64,000 nt of DNA from Progne subis subis (lineage: Eukaryota > Chordata > Aves > Passeriformes > Hirundinidae): NCBI GenBank assembly GCA_022316685.1, contig JAKJHU010001405.1, positions 1 through 64,000 on the forward strand. Reading direction: 5' to 3'. The translations under genes were made by a program, and so were the position numbers. The notes beneath the pieces were generated by a model. It made no database searches. It worked only from the letters and a program-made list of their open reading frames with translations, and was not told the origin of the DNA. Shown here piece by piece: positions 20,530-31,861 of this stretch (the stretch's first letter is position 1; the number at the start of each line of letters is the position of its first letter).

Positions 20530-22140
20530 ATCCAATGTAATCAAAATCTCCTGGAGGGGTGCCCTGTGTGTCTGGAGGAGACAGAGGGAGAGCCTGTGAC
20601 AACCAGGCAGGTAGAATCCCTCTGTCTATGGTGATATATTTAGAATTATATAGTTATATTTATCTGTATAATTATTATTTATAGATATACAGTATATTTA
20701 TAGATTTATAGATTTATCGTTGTGTTTAAATGCCTATATAGAAATCTGTAGAAGTACAATTATATATATTTAGATTTTGATAGTTATAATCATATATACA
20801 TTAGATTTTTAGATATATATAGTTGCATTTATCTATGTAGATAGTTAAACTTTTATATATAGATAGTTATTTTTATAAATATTCATAGATATGCACTTAT
20901 AGCTATATGGGTGTTTAGTTCCATAGATTAGTATCTGTATAGGTCTAGACTAGTTTTTAACCCCTTTCTCCTGTCTCCCTTTGTGCTTTTCCCCCTGTGC
21001 CCTCGCTGTCCCCTGTCCCTGAGCTGGCTCCGAGCTGGCGGCCGGGCCGGGCGGAGCAGCAGCTGCAGCCCCGGGTGTCCCTGGAGCGCTGGGAGCTGCC
21101 GCTGGCCCCAGGCGCTGTCCCCTGAGGAGCTGCTGAAGGACGGTGAGACTGAGGGGGCTGAGGGGGCTGAGGGGATGGAGGGGGCCAGCAGGGAGCACAG
21201 AGGGCTCCGGGACTGCAGCTCTGCCAGGCCTTGGAGCCAATTCCAGAGCCTCCACCTTTGCCACAGCTGCCCTGAGGACCTTGAGGACAGGCGGAGACCG
21301 ACAGGAGCCCGCAGGGAGAAGCTGAAGACCACCAGAGAGAGCAGTGAACAGGGAGCTGCTGCTGCCAGCCCAGAGCCTGGGTGAGGCCACAGGGCCGGAG
21401 AGGCAGGGTGGGGGTGAGGATGGTGTGGGCTTTGGCCCTGGGCTTTGGCCAAACATTTTCTTTCTAAGCCTCCTGGGGAAGCACTGAGATTCTCCCTGAA
21501 TGAAGGGCAGGTGCTGCCAAGGAAACAGTCCCGATCCTGACTCAGTGTTCCCTTTGCTTCCCAGATGTCCCATCTGCTGTCCCTGTCCAGGAGAGCTGCT
21601 CTGCACGGGAGGAAGCAAGGACCAAATGAAAGACTTTGAAGACTGGGCGGCTGGAATCCTTCTGCTTAGAATTCTGTTTAAAGATACATGGACTTATGAG
21701 ATTTTTTGCTGTATATTTGTATGGATGAAGATGGATGGGGTTTTAGATTGGTACAGTTACCCATTAACAGATAGTTTGTTTTATGTGTCTATTTATATAT
21801 ATATTGTATGTAATACATAATATTTATTCTATATTTCCTCATGTATATTCAAGTGGTTCTGTATATCTTTCTGTTTGAGCACTGTATGGAGTTGTATAAT
21901 TGTATCAACTGAGTTCTTGGTAGAGGGCTATTTAGATAGAGATATCAATATTATTGTATTCCTAGATGGGCTTTAAGCCCGTAGTAATATGTAATAAATT
22001 AAGTTGTTAAACATCTCATTGATCTTTGTGTATAGTGAGTTGTTGTAGAGTTTGGCAATAAATTAAGTTTTTGTTAACTGAGGTTGGTATTTGTATACTT
22101 TTACATAGTATTGTCATAAAAATCTAATAAATTCCTTTTT
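20530..22140 (+). other. Duplicated 3' exon region downstream of the HSF-like gene
   Basis: 20,530 (after TTCTTCCCAG) reads NLLEGCPVCLEETEGEP in one frame, but the phase from exon 3 puts a stop at the junction. A parallel acceptor at about 21,564 (TTGCTTCCCAG) reads CPICCPCPGELLCTGG. Both are preceded by TGACTCAGxGTTC and followed by TAGAATCC and long AT-rich tails, so a unit of about 1.04 kb is tandemly duplicated. A GC-rich exon candidate (about 21,113-21,380, ALSPEELLKDGETEG to a GGTGAGG donor) lies between. AATAAA signals occur near 21,990-22,140. Whether these exons belong to the HSF-like gene is inference. Confidence 0.4.
20640..20940. repeat. AT-rich TATAGAT/TATATTTAT repeat
   Basis: About 300 bp of irregular TATAGATTTATAG, TAGTTATATTTATC and related units; a shorter relative follows the second exon copy (21,770-21,900). 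Probably 3'-UTR/intron filler. Confidence 0.85.
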
Positions 22141-22149
22141 TTTAAACAT

Positions 22150-22675
22150 AAACTGATATGGGCACAGTTCTTTATTGTCAGTGTAGGTAGTAGCAATGTA
22201 TAATAAATGACATTTTTCACAGTGAAATCAATTCTTGTGTAGTTTGTCGAATCAGCAGTGCAGCTGTAGCAATCTGCAAGAAATTACAATTGTCAACTGC
22301 GACGGGTGTTTTGTGATTTGTGCTATCCAGAGCAATGAGCAGATAGTAAATGCTGGAGGATTTTGGCCATGGAATTCTCCATCCATGCCCAGCACATGCC
22401 CCACCTGCACTCAGGCTGGGCAAGGCAAGCGCAGATTTGGGATGGCAGCAGAGCCACACCTTGGCCAAGAACTCCCTGCAAAGGCCAGGCTGAGAAAAGT
22501 CTGGGACTTCCACGGAGCTTAGAACTGCAACCAGAGCCAGCCCAGGGAGGACAAATCCAGCCCCCATGCCACAGGCAGCTCTTTGGGAAGCGCTCCAAGG
22601 GTCCCTCTGAAGGTCATCCTGGAGCCCAGAAGCCAACAGGGATCCTGAGCCAGCTCCGCTGCCTTTGGCAGCACT
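22150..22675. other. No gene recognised
   Basis: Short open frames only. AATAAA near 22,202 and a following AT-to-GC change might mark an old LTR end, but I cannot support a call. Confidence 0.35.
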
Positions 22676-23350
22676 TTGGCAAAGGAGCTGCAGCAAGGGG
22701 GAGGCAGCAGTGACTGTGACTGCTGCAGCAAGGGGATGAAGGAAGGGCCAGGGACACTTGTGCTGAGATGCTCCCGAATCCAGAGGGATGGGGGAGAACT
22801 GGAAGCAGCAAGTTCTCAGAGCCACTGCAATGCTGGAAGGCCTTGGTGTGCAGTTCCCTGCAGGAACTGGCAGGGGAGTTGCTGCCAGGATCAGCAGGAG
22901 CAGGAGGCAGCAGGATCTGCTCCTTTTCCTGCCTCTGTGTCCAGGTCAGGCTGGGATGGCCCCTGCTCCCACAGAGCCCCTGCCCATGGAGGCTGCAGGG
23001 TAAAAGCAATGCCAGTGCAAAGAGAGGCTTGGCAGTTGGAGTCCACTGCCCTTGTGTTTGGGGCTGGAATGGCTCTCATGGCAAAGCACAGCAGGGAACC
23101 AGGGCCCTACGAGTGTCCCCAGTGTCAGAAGTGGTTTCAGACCAGCTCGTCTCTCCTCCAGCACCAGCGGATTCACACAGAGGAGAGGCCCTTCCGCTGC
23201 CCCAAATGCAGGAAGGGCTTCAATTGCAACTCCACCCTCATCAGGCACCGGCTCATCCACACTGGGGAGAGGCCGTGTGAGTGTCCTGAGTGTGGGAAGA
23301 GCTTCACCCACAGCTCTGCCTTGACCAGACACCAATGGAGGCACCGGTAA
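22676..23350 (+). CDS. C2H2 zinc-finger protein, short, three complete fingers
   Basis: The frame ends with three fingers joined by TEERP/TGERP-type linkers: [20 protein letters not shown] with [23 protein letters not shown] with LIH, and [20 protein letters not shown] with WRH, then a stop (23,348-23,350). Each has C-X2-C-X12-H-X3-H spacing. The start is uncertain: upstream codons (22,676-23,090) are open but show no KRAB, SCAN or BTB domain, and the methionine near 23,068 just before the fingers is as likely. The C-terminal stop falls at the same place as in the minus-strand gene at 54,578, so the C-terminus is probably authentic. Likely nuclear DNA binding; target unknown. It could be a truncated copy of the longer gene. 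Confidence 0.6.
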   Translation: MAKELQQGGGSSDCDCCSKGMKEGPGTLVLRCSRIQRDGGELEAASSQSHCNAGRPWCAVPCRNWQGSCCQDQQEQEAAGSAPFPASVSRSGWDGPCSHRAPAHGGCRVKAMPVQREAWQLESTALVFGAGMALMAKHSREPGPYECPQCQKWFQTSSSLLQHQRIHTEERPFRCPKCRKGFNCNSTLIRHRLIHTGERPCECPECGKSFTHSSALTRHQWRHR

Positions 23351-23420
23351 GGGAAGCCCTGCGAGTGCCCCGACTGTGGGAAGAGCTTCACTGAGTCTCC
23401 AACCTCATCCCTCATCTGAG
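23351..23420 (+). pseudogene. Fossil zinc finger after the stop codon
   Basis: Immediately after the TAA the same frame continues GKPCECPDCGKSFTE and then breaks. The same fossil (CGKSF after the stop) lies downstream of the minus-strand gene at 54,500-54,577. An ancestral extra finger was evidently lost to a stop before the two genes diverged. Confidence 0.65.
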
Positions 23421-23989
23421 GACCCACATTGGGCAGAGCCCTGGTGACCCACATTTCCCGTGATCCATGCTGGGAAGACACCTGGCCCTTTCCCTGCCTC
23501 TGGCAATGATGTGAGATGGGACTGAAGAATGTGAGTGTCTGGCCATGGCCCCTCCATTGTATTTGATCCCATCTCAGATCATTGCCAGGGGCAGGAAAGG
23601 GACTCTCTCTCTCCCCCCAAGAGAACGATGTCCTTTCCAGGCAGGAGGACATACATGGCCAGGCAGAGCCAGTCAGTCTTGTTGTAGTTTTCCCTGTATA
23701 TCCTTTGTCTTATCCCATCTGTTGGCAATATTGTTTCTGTTCCTTGTTGTTCCTTATCTTGTTGGTGTTCCCAGTGGATTGTTCTTATCTCAGCCCTGGG
23801 ATCTTTGCCTTTTGTACTTTCCATGGAAGGCTGGAGGCCAGTGAGCAGCAGCACAGTTTTCGCAGGAGCACGAAACTGGGGAATCCCATTCCTAAATCCC
23901 AGCCCATGGAAACCGAGCATCCCAGCTGGTGCCAGCCCTGGTTGCCCTGGCAGCAGCCTTGGGAGCGGGTCCCTGGCTGGGGGCTGTGG
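23421..23989. other. 3' flank of the zinc-finger gene; no gene recognised
   Basis: Probable 3'-UTR and flank. 23,690-23,790 is T-rich. No exon or clear repeat. Confidence 0.4.
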
Positions 23990-24290
23990 GAACCTCTTCA
24001 CTCTGGTGCCCAGGGACAGCACTGGAGGGAAGGGCTGGAGCTGAGTCGGGGCAGGTTTAGGTTGGATGTCAGGAAAAGGCTTTTCCCCCAGCGGCTGCTG
24101 GGGCCCTGAACAGGCTCCCAGGGAAGGGCCACAGCTCCAGGGCTCTGGGAGCTCCAGCAGTGTTTGGACACCGCTGCCAGGCCCAGGCTGGGATTGTTGG
24201 GGTGTCCTGTGCAGGGCCAGGAGCTGGACTAGAGGATCCTGATGGGTCCCTCCCAACTCAGCCAATTCCGTGCTTCTGGGATCCCATGGC
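23990..24290 (+). mobile_element. CR1 LINE 3' end
   Basis: Carries the typical avian CR1 tail: GGTTTAGGTTGGATGTCAGG, AACAGGCTCCCAGGGAAGG, CAGTGTTTGGACACCGCTGC and TCCTGATGGGTCCCTCCCAA. No reverse-transcriptase reading frame is present, so it is a 5'-truncated copy, as is usual. Confidence 0.85.
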
Positions 24291-24309
24291 CCTGGGAATG
24301 GGACTGCAA

Positions 24310-24725
24310 ATGGTTGCCATGGCAACGGGCTCTGGCTCCAGGCCTGAGCTGGTGTCCATGGAACCACCCCTGGCATGGGATCTGCATGGAGCTGCCAAGG
24401 GACCGACCCTAGCAACAGGGGCTGGTGATGGTTGTCATGGAAACTGACCATAGCAACAGGGGCTGGTGATGTTTGTCATGGAAACTGACCATAGCAACAG
24501 GGGCTGGTGATGGTTGTCATGGAAACTGACCATAGCAACAGGGGCTGTGATGGTTGTCATGGAAACTGACCAGAGCAACAGGGGCTGGTGATGGTTGTCA
24601 TGGAAACTGACCATAGCAACAGGGGCTGGTGATGGTTGTCATGGAAACTGACCATAGCAACAGGGGCTGGGGATGGTTGCCATGGAAACTGACCACAGCA
24701 ACAGGGGCTGGGGATGGTTTACTGT
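24310..24725. repeat. 41-bp tandem array of RFX X-box-like units
   Basis: Eight or so copies of a 41-bp unit containing GTTGTCATGGAAACTGACC and ATAGCAACAGGGGCTGG. It is preceded by a perfect GTTGCCATGGCAAC palindrome at 24,313-24,326, the consensus of RFX-family X-boxes. Units differ at one to three positions. Confidence 0.9.
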
Positions 24726-24729
24726 GAAG

Positions 24730-25040
24730 GAACCGAGTTGTCACAGGCACTCAGAGGGGTTCCATGGAGACTTTCCAAGGGTCTCCAGGCTGTTCCAGAG
24801 CTGGAATGTGACAGGCAGAGACAGGGGCTCCATGGAGACATCCCAGGGGTTTCTGGGGATGGTCAAGAGCCCTGTGGTCAGAGGCAGTCACAGACATTCC
24901 ATGGTGACATCCCAGGGGACCTTGGGCTGCAAAGGCACCAATCTGTCACAGGCACTCACGGGGGCTCCACGGTGACATCCCAGGAGTCGCCAGGCTGCCA
25001 AAGAGCCGGGTGTCCCAGACACTCACAGGGGTTCCTGTCA
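24730..25040. repeat. Tandem repeat of about 75 bp, four copies
   Basis: Units contain GTCACAGGCACTCA, GGGGxTCCATGGAGAC and ATCCCAGGGGxCTxxGGCTG, starting near 24,738, 24,810, 24,883 and 24,948. Confidence 0.8.
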
Positions 25041-26059
25041 TGGGCAGAGTGAGAGCTTCAGGCCAAAGCTTTATTTCTTCATTGGAGAAACTCCTGCTGG
25101 GTCATGAGGTGGAGAAATGACACCCAACAGCCACCATGGATCCTCAAACCCATCCAGGATGCCTAGACTTTTAAAATTCCATCTGAGAGAGGAGGCTGGG
25201 AGCAGCTGGATCCAATCCCATCCCCACATTTGGTCAAAGGTTTATGTGGAAATAATTGGACGGAGTAATGCAATTTGTCCCACAGGATTAACAATGGAAT
25301 ACCAGATATATTTCTATAAATACAGCCATGATTGATTCTGATCAGGATTAGACAGAAAGATTTATTACACCACAGAGTAAATTTAAAAAAGAGTTACTTA
25401 CTCCACAGTATATGAGTTACTTACTTGTAGTAAGTTACTTACTCCACAGTATAACAATTATAAAATATAGTGCTCTAGGAAGCAACTTTGAAATAAACAG
25501 GACCTTGTTGGAGTTGTATGAGCCTCTTCCAGGCAGAGCCTCCTGCTCCAGCAGGAACTGCCTTTCCTGTGCCAGGGCCAGGGCCAGGGCAGATCCCGCT
25601 GCAGGAAAAGCCCCAGGCCAGCCCCACCACAGTGAAGGCCTCGGGCACAAGTGCAGAGTGCCGTGCTGGGGACTGTGCCAGGGAGAGCCCGAGGCACCAA
25701 AGGCACCTTGGCAGCAGCAGCTGCTTCCAGAGCATGGCCAGAAGCCTCCCTTGGCAAGGCGGCCTGGTGGCCACCACTGCAGAGCTGCTGCTCCAGGGCT
25801 CATTTCTGGCTGGGCTCTGCCCCAGCCCACAGAGTGTGACCTGAGCCCTGACTCTGTCCCAGCCGCTGTGCCTGAGCCCTGCAAAGCCTAAAGGTCACCT
25901 GTGCCAGCCGGGCTCTGTCAGCCCCTGGGGCAGGGCAGGGAAAGGCCAGAGAAGGGGCTGGCTTTGGCTGCTGGATGTGGGCTCCAGCAGAGACAAGGAG
26001 GAGTCAAGGGAGTGGATGGAGTCCAGTGAGCAGCCCCTTCTCCCCATGCAATCCTGGAA
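25041..26059. other. No gene recognised
   Basis: 25,330-25,480 repeats GTTACTTACTCCACAGTATA and carries TTTATTA, possibly an LTR on the minus strand. 25,520-25,900 is GC-rich with no splice-bounded exon. Nothing is strong enough to call. Confidence 0.35.
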
Positions 26060-26225
26060 TGCTTTGGATGGGAAGAGCTCTGCAGTGCTCCTCTCATCTA
26101 AACCTCTGCCATGAGCAGGGACATCTTTCACCAGATCAGGTTGTTCAGAGCCCTGTCCCAGCTGCACTTGAATGTTTCCAGGGATGGGGCATTGACCACC
26201 TCCCTGGGAACCTGTCCTGGTATAT
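26060..26225 (-). mobile_element. CR1 LINE fragment (minus strand)
   Basis: On the minus strand: CCATCCCTGGAAACATTCAAG, then GGGACAGGGCTCTGAACAAC, CTGATCTGGTGAAAGATGTC and CCTGCTCATGGCAGAGG, a CR1 near-3' segment. The same segment lies on the plus strand at 50,270-50,400. Confidence 0.75.
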
Positions 26226-26235
26226 CAGCAACACT

Positions 26236-26720
26236 GTCATCTGTTGCTGTGTATTATTTGGTTTCATATTGTATTTCATTTTTATATTGGGTTTTATAAT
26301 GGTTTCTTCTATACCTCTCTGATTTCCTGGAAAATGTAATGTCCCGAAGTTTGTCCCTGCCCTTCTCCCAGTCCCCTTCTGGGAATGTAATCCAACCCTG
26401 TCCCACTCTCACCTCATCCCTCACTAGGTATTGGCTTGTCCCCACCTTTAGCCCCTCCCCTGGATATAAGCTCAAACCATGCAGTCCCCTCGTGCACCAC
26501 AGAAGAAAGACTGAATAAAGCCCTGGTTTCACTCCCTGGAGCAAGTGCAGACCTCCTTCCTCTGCCATCAATGGGGCCTCTCTCTCTCTCCTAAGGGAAA
26601 GGTTCTCGGCTGCCTCCTGGGTTTTGGGACCCTGAGGAAATCCTTCCAACTGCGGTTTGTCTCTCGAGCTAGCTGGGGCGAGAACGGAGACGGAGAGCTC
26701 TGTGAGAGAGACAAACAACA
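26236..26720 (+). mobile_element. Probable LTR
   Basis: Contains a TATA-like GGATATAAGC (about 26,461), AATAAAGCC (about 26,514), a U5-like part, and an end near ACAACA (about 26,718). It begins just after the CR1 fragment. No internal region; boundaries approximate. Confidence 0.45.
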
Positions 26721-26839
26721 GTCATCAAAATTTTCTTTCTTATCTCTTCTTGTCTGAACCTCCCTTCCTTTAATTTAAAACCACCACCCTCTATCTGATT
26801 GGGACAGGCCCCACTAAAACTCTGTCCACCATTGCATTT

Positions 26840-27330
26840 CCTATCAGCCGGGTTTCCATGGCAATTCCATGACAGGTTACCCAGGTGTGGTGTCCCAGGG
26901 AGGGCTGCCATGGAAGCAGTGCCCAGCACTGCCCCTTTCTGTCTGGCTGAGCTGGCCTTTGGCCCTGGCAGTGGCATTTGCTGCTGGTTCCGTGGTGCCT
27001 GAGCAGCCAGTGCCGCACAGGGCAGGTGGCCGTGGCACAAGCCCCCAGCAAGGGATCCCCTCTGGCTCTGGGCACTGACACCAGCCCTGAGCACGGGGCC
27101 CAGGGCAGGTTTCCATGGCACCCAACCATCACAAGGGGTCCAGACCTTGGTATCCATGGCACCAAACCAAGGAACGGGTCCCTGTGGCCGCTGCCGTGGC
27201 ACCTGAGGGCATCAGCGAGTGTCAGTGCAATTGTACCTGGAACAGCCCCGGCACCGCTTTGTCCTCAGGGGTGCCCTGGCAGCCCAGGACAGCGACAGCT
27301 CTGCGTGCAAGTGGCCACAGAACCTGGCTG
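26840..27330. repeat. Degenerate CCATGGCAxC repeats
   Basis: Irregularly spaced GGTTTCCATGGCA, TATCCATGGCACC, GCTGCCATGGAAGC and GCCGTGGCACC recur every 30-60 bp, separated by AGGGGTCC-like strings. It resembles a decayed relative of the 41-bp array at 24.3 kb. Confidence 0.45.
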
Positions 27331-27339
27331 CAGAAATGG

Positions 27340-27510
27340 GTCCTTGGCGTGCTTTCCAGGGAAACTTGAACTGATGAGGGATCCAAAGGCAGCAGTGGGG
27401 TCAGTGCAGTGTCCATGGCCACAGCCCCTTGCAATGGCCCAGGGCAGGTTGGGATGATGATCCACCCTCTCTCCTGGCCCAGGGCAGGGCTGCAGGGCCC
27501 TTCCCCACAG
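27340..27510. repeat. Inverted duplication, outer part, copy 1
   Basis: Matches the reverse complement of 50,085-50,265 closely: GATCCAAAGGCAGCAGTGGG, TGTCCATGGCCACAGCCCCT and GGTTGGGATGATGATCCACC. Confidence 0.85.
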
Positions 27511-28084
27511 CCTGTCTGCACACAAGCACTTCCAGGGCTCTCTGCGTTTCCCTTCACCTCTCTCTTGGCTCACTCACACACCTCCCAACAACCCACCTGG
27601 AGCTTTGAGCTGCAAGGAGTTCAAAGCTTGTCTGTCCTTCAGGAGCTGGTCTAATTCTGCCTTCAGCCAACTCTGGATTTGTGTTTATTGTAGAACTTCC
27701 TGTGTGTCTAAAACATTCCTTGCATGGTTCTGCCTTGGGGAAGGGCAACCTCCTTGGTGGCACCTTGGGCTTGGCACACACTTGGGGAGATTGTCTGAAA
27801 CTCAAGAGTTTTAGATTGCTAAAAAAGGAAGAAAGCTCCTCTTTGATTGCATGCAGCCAGTTCTCTGAGCAAAGCAGGTCCCAGGTGACAGAAGAGATAC
27901 AGGATGGGTTTGGGGAATGTGGAACAAGGTTGTCTACACTGGGTCACACCTCAAGGCACAGCTTCTCTGAACAGACCAGACCTCCTTGGGAGACACCTAG
28001 GTCAATATCAGTCACTGAATGCTGCAGTCACCTCTGCTCTAAAGAGAAAAATACACCCCTTGAAACAGGAATACATATTTATTA

Positions 28085-28720
28085 AAAGCACTTTGAAATA
28101 TTTCTCCATAACTCTTGGAAAAAAGACTTCCTTGCGAACTGCACCAGACCAGAGGGAACTCAAGGCACAGCCATGGTTTGTCAGGACTTGTGTGATCCTA
28201 ATGAGCCCTGTGGTGCATTTGGTGTTGAGTCCTGGAACCTCAGGGCCTGAGAGGAGATTGCACAAACCTTTCCAGGAGTCAGAGTCAGAAGAGAAACCCA
28301 AAGTGTTTTGAGGCATCAATGGGTCCCACTAAAGTCCATCCCCAACACAGGCTCCTCATGGAGTCCTTGGAGGAGAGAACTGGAGGCCGTCATTGCACAA
28401 ACCTCTCAGAGACTCCAAGGCAAAAGCCAAACCCAAAGTCCTTTGAAAAACCTGCAGTCCCTGGGAGCATTCAGGAGCCCCCCAGGGCCATTGCTGACCA
28501 AGGCTCCCCAGGGACTCCTTCCAGCAGATCCCTGAGGCCCCTGGGATGTGAGGGGGATGCTGAGGGCAGCACAAGGGGCTGACAGTGCCCAGCCTTGCTG
28601 GGGCTGTGCCAGGAGGCCCCAGGGCCCCAGGACAAGGTGTCTCCTCACAGCCCTTGGTGGCACAGAGGCGGCTGTGCCCCAGGGCACCAGGACTTGGCTT
28701 CTCCTGGGCACAGCCTTGCC
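28085..28720. repeat. Inverted duplication, inner part, copy 1
   Basis: Reverse complement of 47,965-49,190. Shared phrases include GACTTCCT...GCACCAGACCAGAGGGAA, CAACACAGGCTCCTCATGGA and GGATGTGAGGGGGATGCTGA. Copy 1 has one unit of the roughly 148-bp repeat that is expanded in copy 2. Open frames here are not gene-like. Confidence 0.9.
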
Positions 28721-29389
28721 AGGGCCCTTGGCCATGTCCAGCACAGCTTGTCCTGCCCTGTCCCACAGCTGCTGCACACTCCCATCTCGCTGCCCCCCTG
28801 GCTCTGCCCTGTCATGGCCAGCCCTGCCCTGACCTCTGCCCAGGGCATGTCTGACACCCTCCATCCAATGGGCTGGGGGTGGGAAAGTGTTCCTGAGGGC
28901 ACAGGGAGGGGACAGCTGGGCTGGACTGACCCAAGGGAGCCCCCATTCCTTGTGACGTCAAGGTCAGCCATAAACTGAAAGAAGGGGAAAGAAGGGCGAT
29001 GGGGGTGGCGGTGAGGGCTGTGGATGTCTTTTATTATTGAGACATTCCTCACACCAAGCACAAAGTACATGTACTCCATCCTCTCCTGCCAGGAGCTGGC
29101 TGGACGTTGTCTGCTGATGGGAAGTAGAGAATTGACCTCATTAGTTATTTCTGTGCTTCCACATGTAGCCTTTGCCTTTTGAGGCACTTGCCGAGGAGGG
29201 TGAAGAAGCCCAGAAGATCAGGAGTTGGTTTGTGAGTCCCAAACACCAAACGCTGAATGGCTGTGGGACCAACCAAGGATTTTTGGGAAGAACCGCTGTA
29301 GAGAGTTATTTCCTTGAGACGGGAGAAACCCCTAGATTAATGCCTTGGGAAACCCCTTTCTGAGTTCACTGATCAGTACCAGAAAGTTC
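28721..29389. other. No gene recognised
   Basis: GC-rich, then moderately AT-rich after 28,970. AAAGAAGGGGAAAGAAGGGCG and TTTTATTATTGAGACATTCC near 29,030 could be an inverted LTR or a 3'-UTR end on the minus strand; not supported further. Confidence 0.35.
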
Positions 29390-29768
29390 TTAGCTCTCTA
29401 TGATGTTATAGGTCACCTTTTGGTACAAAAAATTTAATACTCAACCCCATTGGACCCTTCCCTCAAACCCTGCCTTAGTTCCACCCTAACTCCTGCGCTT
29501 ACCAAGTTGTATAAGTTCCTGTGCCTGAGCCCACCCCCTGCTTTTTAGCCCCTTGTGCCTGCTTGCTCCAGTTGCTCTATGTAACAGTGTACGCTTCCTT
29601 GTTAGTTGCTTTTGGATTATTAAAGTTCCTTTGCAGAGCAACCAGAGCTTGTCTCTCTCTCTTTAATTTGCCATTGGGCTCGAGTCCTGTAGAAACCCAG
29701 AAGGATCCAGAAGCCCGGGTGTGGACCCTCGGGGGATTACAAACAGCCAAGGATTCTTGGCAGTAACA
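29390..29768 (+). mobile_element. Probable LTR
   Basis: GTATAAGTTCC (about 29,508, TATA-like), ATTAAAG (about 29,619), then GTCTCTCTCTC and a U5 ending CAGTAACA at 29,768. The 5' boundary is uncertain and no internal region adjoins. Confidence 0.5.
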
Positions 29769-31122
29769 CACCGTGAGGAAGAACAGACTGTGGCTGGAGA
29801 AGGGGCCATGCAGATAAAGGCAGCACTTTTCCAGGATCAACATCCTTGTTCTGGCTCCTGGGCATAAGCACAACACCACACAAGTGCAGGAATGAGGTTG
29901 AGAATGGACTGTGGGGGGGATCAACACCACAAAAGAGCCCCGAAGCCTCTGACCCATTTCCAGAAAGGTTCGGCTCTGCCTTTCCCAAGTGCCCAGGACC
30001 CTCTGGGATGGCTCTGGCCTTTCCAAGGGCTTTGAGAGAGCTCTCAAAACTCTAGTGACACTACCCAGCCTCTCAATATCCCTGACACCAAAGGCCTTTT
30101 CCACATCCCACAGTTCCAGGTCAGTGCCCAGGACACAGGATAGCCCTCTCCAGGTCCTTGGGGTGATTCAGAAGGGAGGAAGCTGTGATTTCTCCCCACA
30201 GAGCCAGCACTCCAATGTCTCTCAGTGCCATCCATAGCTGTCCTGAGCATTTTCCCTGGAGCCTCCTTCCCCTGGATGTTTCTCTCCACACAGTCCTCAG
30301 CACAGCCCAGCAAAGGATTCAGGTGGTTTCCCAGAGGATGTTCCTCTGGAGTTTAGTGGCCTCAAGGCACTGTTGGTGCCACTGGAATTGTGCCAGCACG
30401 AGTGCTGCTGGTGATGATGTGCTCACTGGGCTTCATCTCCCCACACATACACGATGCACTGCTGAAGTCTCCTCAGCACAGATCAACACGCACTGCAGGC
30501 CTGGATACTTGGTGTCCCTCCATGCAGGGACAAACAACCTCCTGCAGGTGAGGGCAGAGGCCAGTGCTGGCAGGGGTGGCTGCAGGGGCTGGTGTGGGAC
30601 AATTGCCCTGGGACACCATCCCAGGCCGTCCCCAGAACAAAGACACAGCCCAGGCCTTGCTCTGCTGCTCCCTCAGGTCCATGGCAGGAGCTCTGGCTGT
30701 GCCAGAACATTGCTGTGTGCCCCCCTCTGCCCCAGGTACTGGGGCTTGCTTTGCCAGGGCATTCCTGGAGCACATTCCTGACAGCAGCTCTGGAGGAGAG
30801 CCAAGCCCTCCTGGCCTGCCCTCAGGAGGTGCCCTTTGCTGATGGAACTGCCGTGCTGGAGGCCGGCTGTGTCCCAGCAGTGCCCGTGGCCTGTCCCTGC
30901 CTGCGGTCACAGCAGTTTACAGTTTACAATTAGACTATTTTATATATCTTTGTACAGAATAGGTTATAGTTTTTCATCAATAAAACTGTCTGTTTATCCC
31001 AATTAACTGACTGGTGTGCGTTAAAAAAAATAAATATCCAAGACCAAAAAATAATGTTTTTATATGGTTTCTTGTCTCTTCCATGGAACAGCTGCGCTGA
31101 AAATGGAATCAGGGTCAGGTGC
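29769..31122. other. No gene recognised
   Basis: Mixed GC-rich DNA with long antisense frames but no exon signature. 30,910-31,040 is AT-rich with AATAAAACTG and TTAAAAAAAATAAATATCC, possibly a 3' end or degraded retroposon tail. Confidence 0.4.
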
Positions 31123-31767
31123 TGTCGGGGGGCTTCCCCAACATTCAGGTGGTTTCAGGGTCTTTTTCCCCCCTGCACAGCTCCAAGCCAAGCCGAAGGA
31201 AGAGACGGAGTCTTCAGGTGTAGATTTTTCAAGGTTGCATTTTTCGTTTATTGTTTCTTATCTTACAAATTTCTCACAGTCCAACATGATGTTTGCAGCT
31301 GCATGGACTTCTCACGTCTCCCCCTGAGCTGGGCAGTCCTTAATCTTTTATACTAATTACTACGTGTTCGTTATTTACTCTTTCTTACCAATGTCTATCA
31401 CTATTACTAAAAAGGTCATCTATACACTGACCCAATCCTCACAAACTACTTTGTGCCAACGTCATAGCAGAAATGGAGTGAGGGAAGGAGAAGGAAGAAG
31501 AAGGAGGCAACGCCCCAGATTCTCCATCTTGTCCCCATTCACTCCAATGCTATGAACCTAAAATTACTATTTTTTCACTCTATGATAAACTAAACTACTA
31601 TTTTTCACACTCCCGTGGCCTGCAAACCCTCTCTCAGTTTAGGAAGTTTTTCCCATGGACTGAGATCAAAGCCAGTGTCTCTCTGAGCTCTGGGCTGGGG
31701 TCTCAGAGCCCCCTGCCCAGGTCTCTGACCCTCCAGGGCAACCAAAGGAATGCCCTGGACTCCAACA
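31123..31767 (-). mobile_element. Solo LTR of the ERV-B family (minus strand)
   Basis: Reads TGTTGGAGTCCAGGGCATTC from 31,767 and ends CCCGACA at 31,123. The first 75 bases are almost identical to the LTR at 46,258-46,898, and the R/U5 portion (GACTCCGTCTC, GCTGTGCAGGGGGGAAA, CACCTGAATG) also matches. No retroviral body flanks it, and I find no target-site duplication. It sits at the 3' side of the MHC class I relic. Confidence 0.85.
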
Positions 31768-31861
31768 TTATTTGAATAGAATTTATTTATAACAGGCAGG
31801 GATTGGACCCACAGAGACCCATGGGATTGTGTCCCAGCCCCACGGAGCCCCATTCCAACCC

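Noticed and set aside
23351..23420. Stop codon in the 23-kb zinc-finger gene as a recent nonsense mutation
   Set aside because: The paralogue at 54,578 stops at the same position and has the same decayed finger after it, so the stop is old and shared.
24395..24720. CRISPR-like direct repeats
   Set aside because: Units are contiguous 41-bp tandem repeats without unique spacers, in a vertebrate context with no cas genes.
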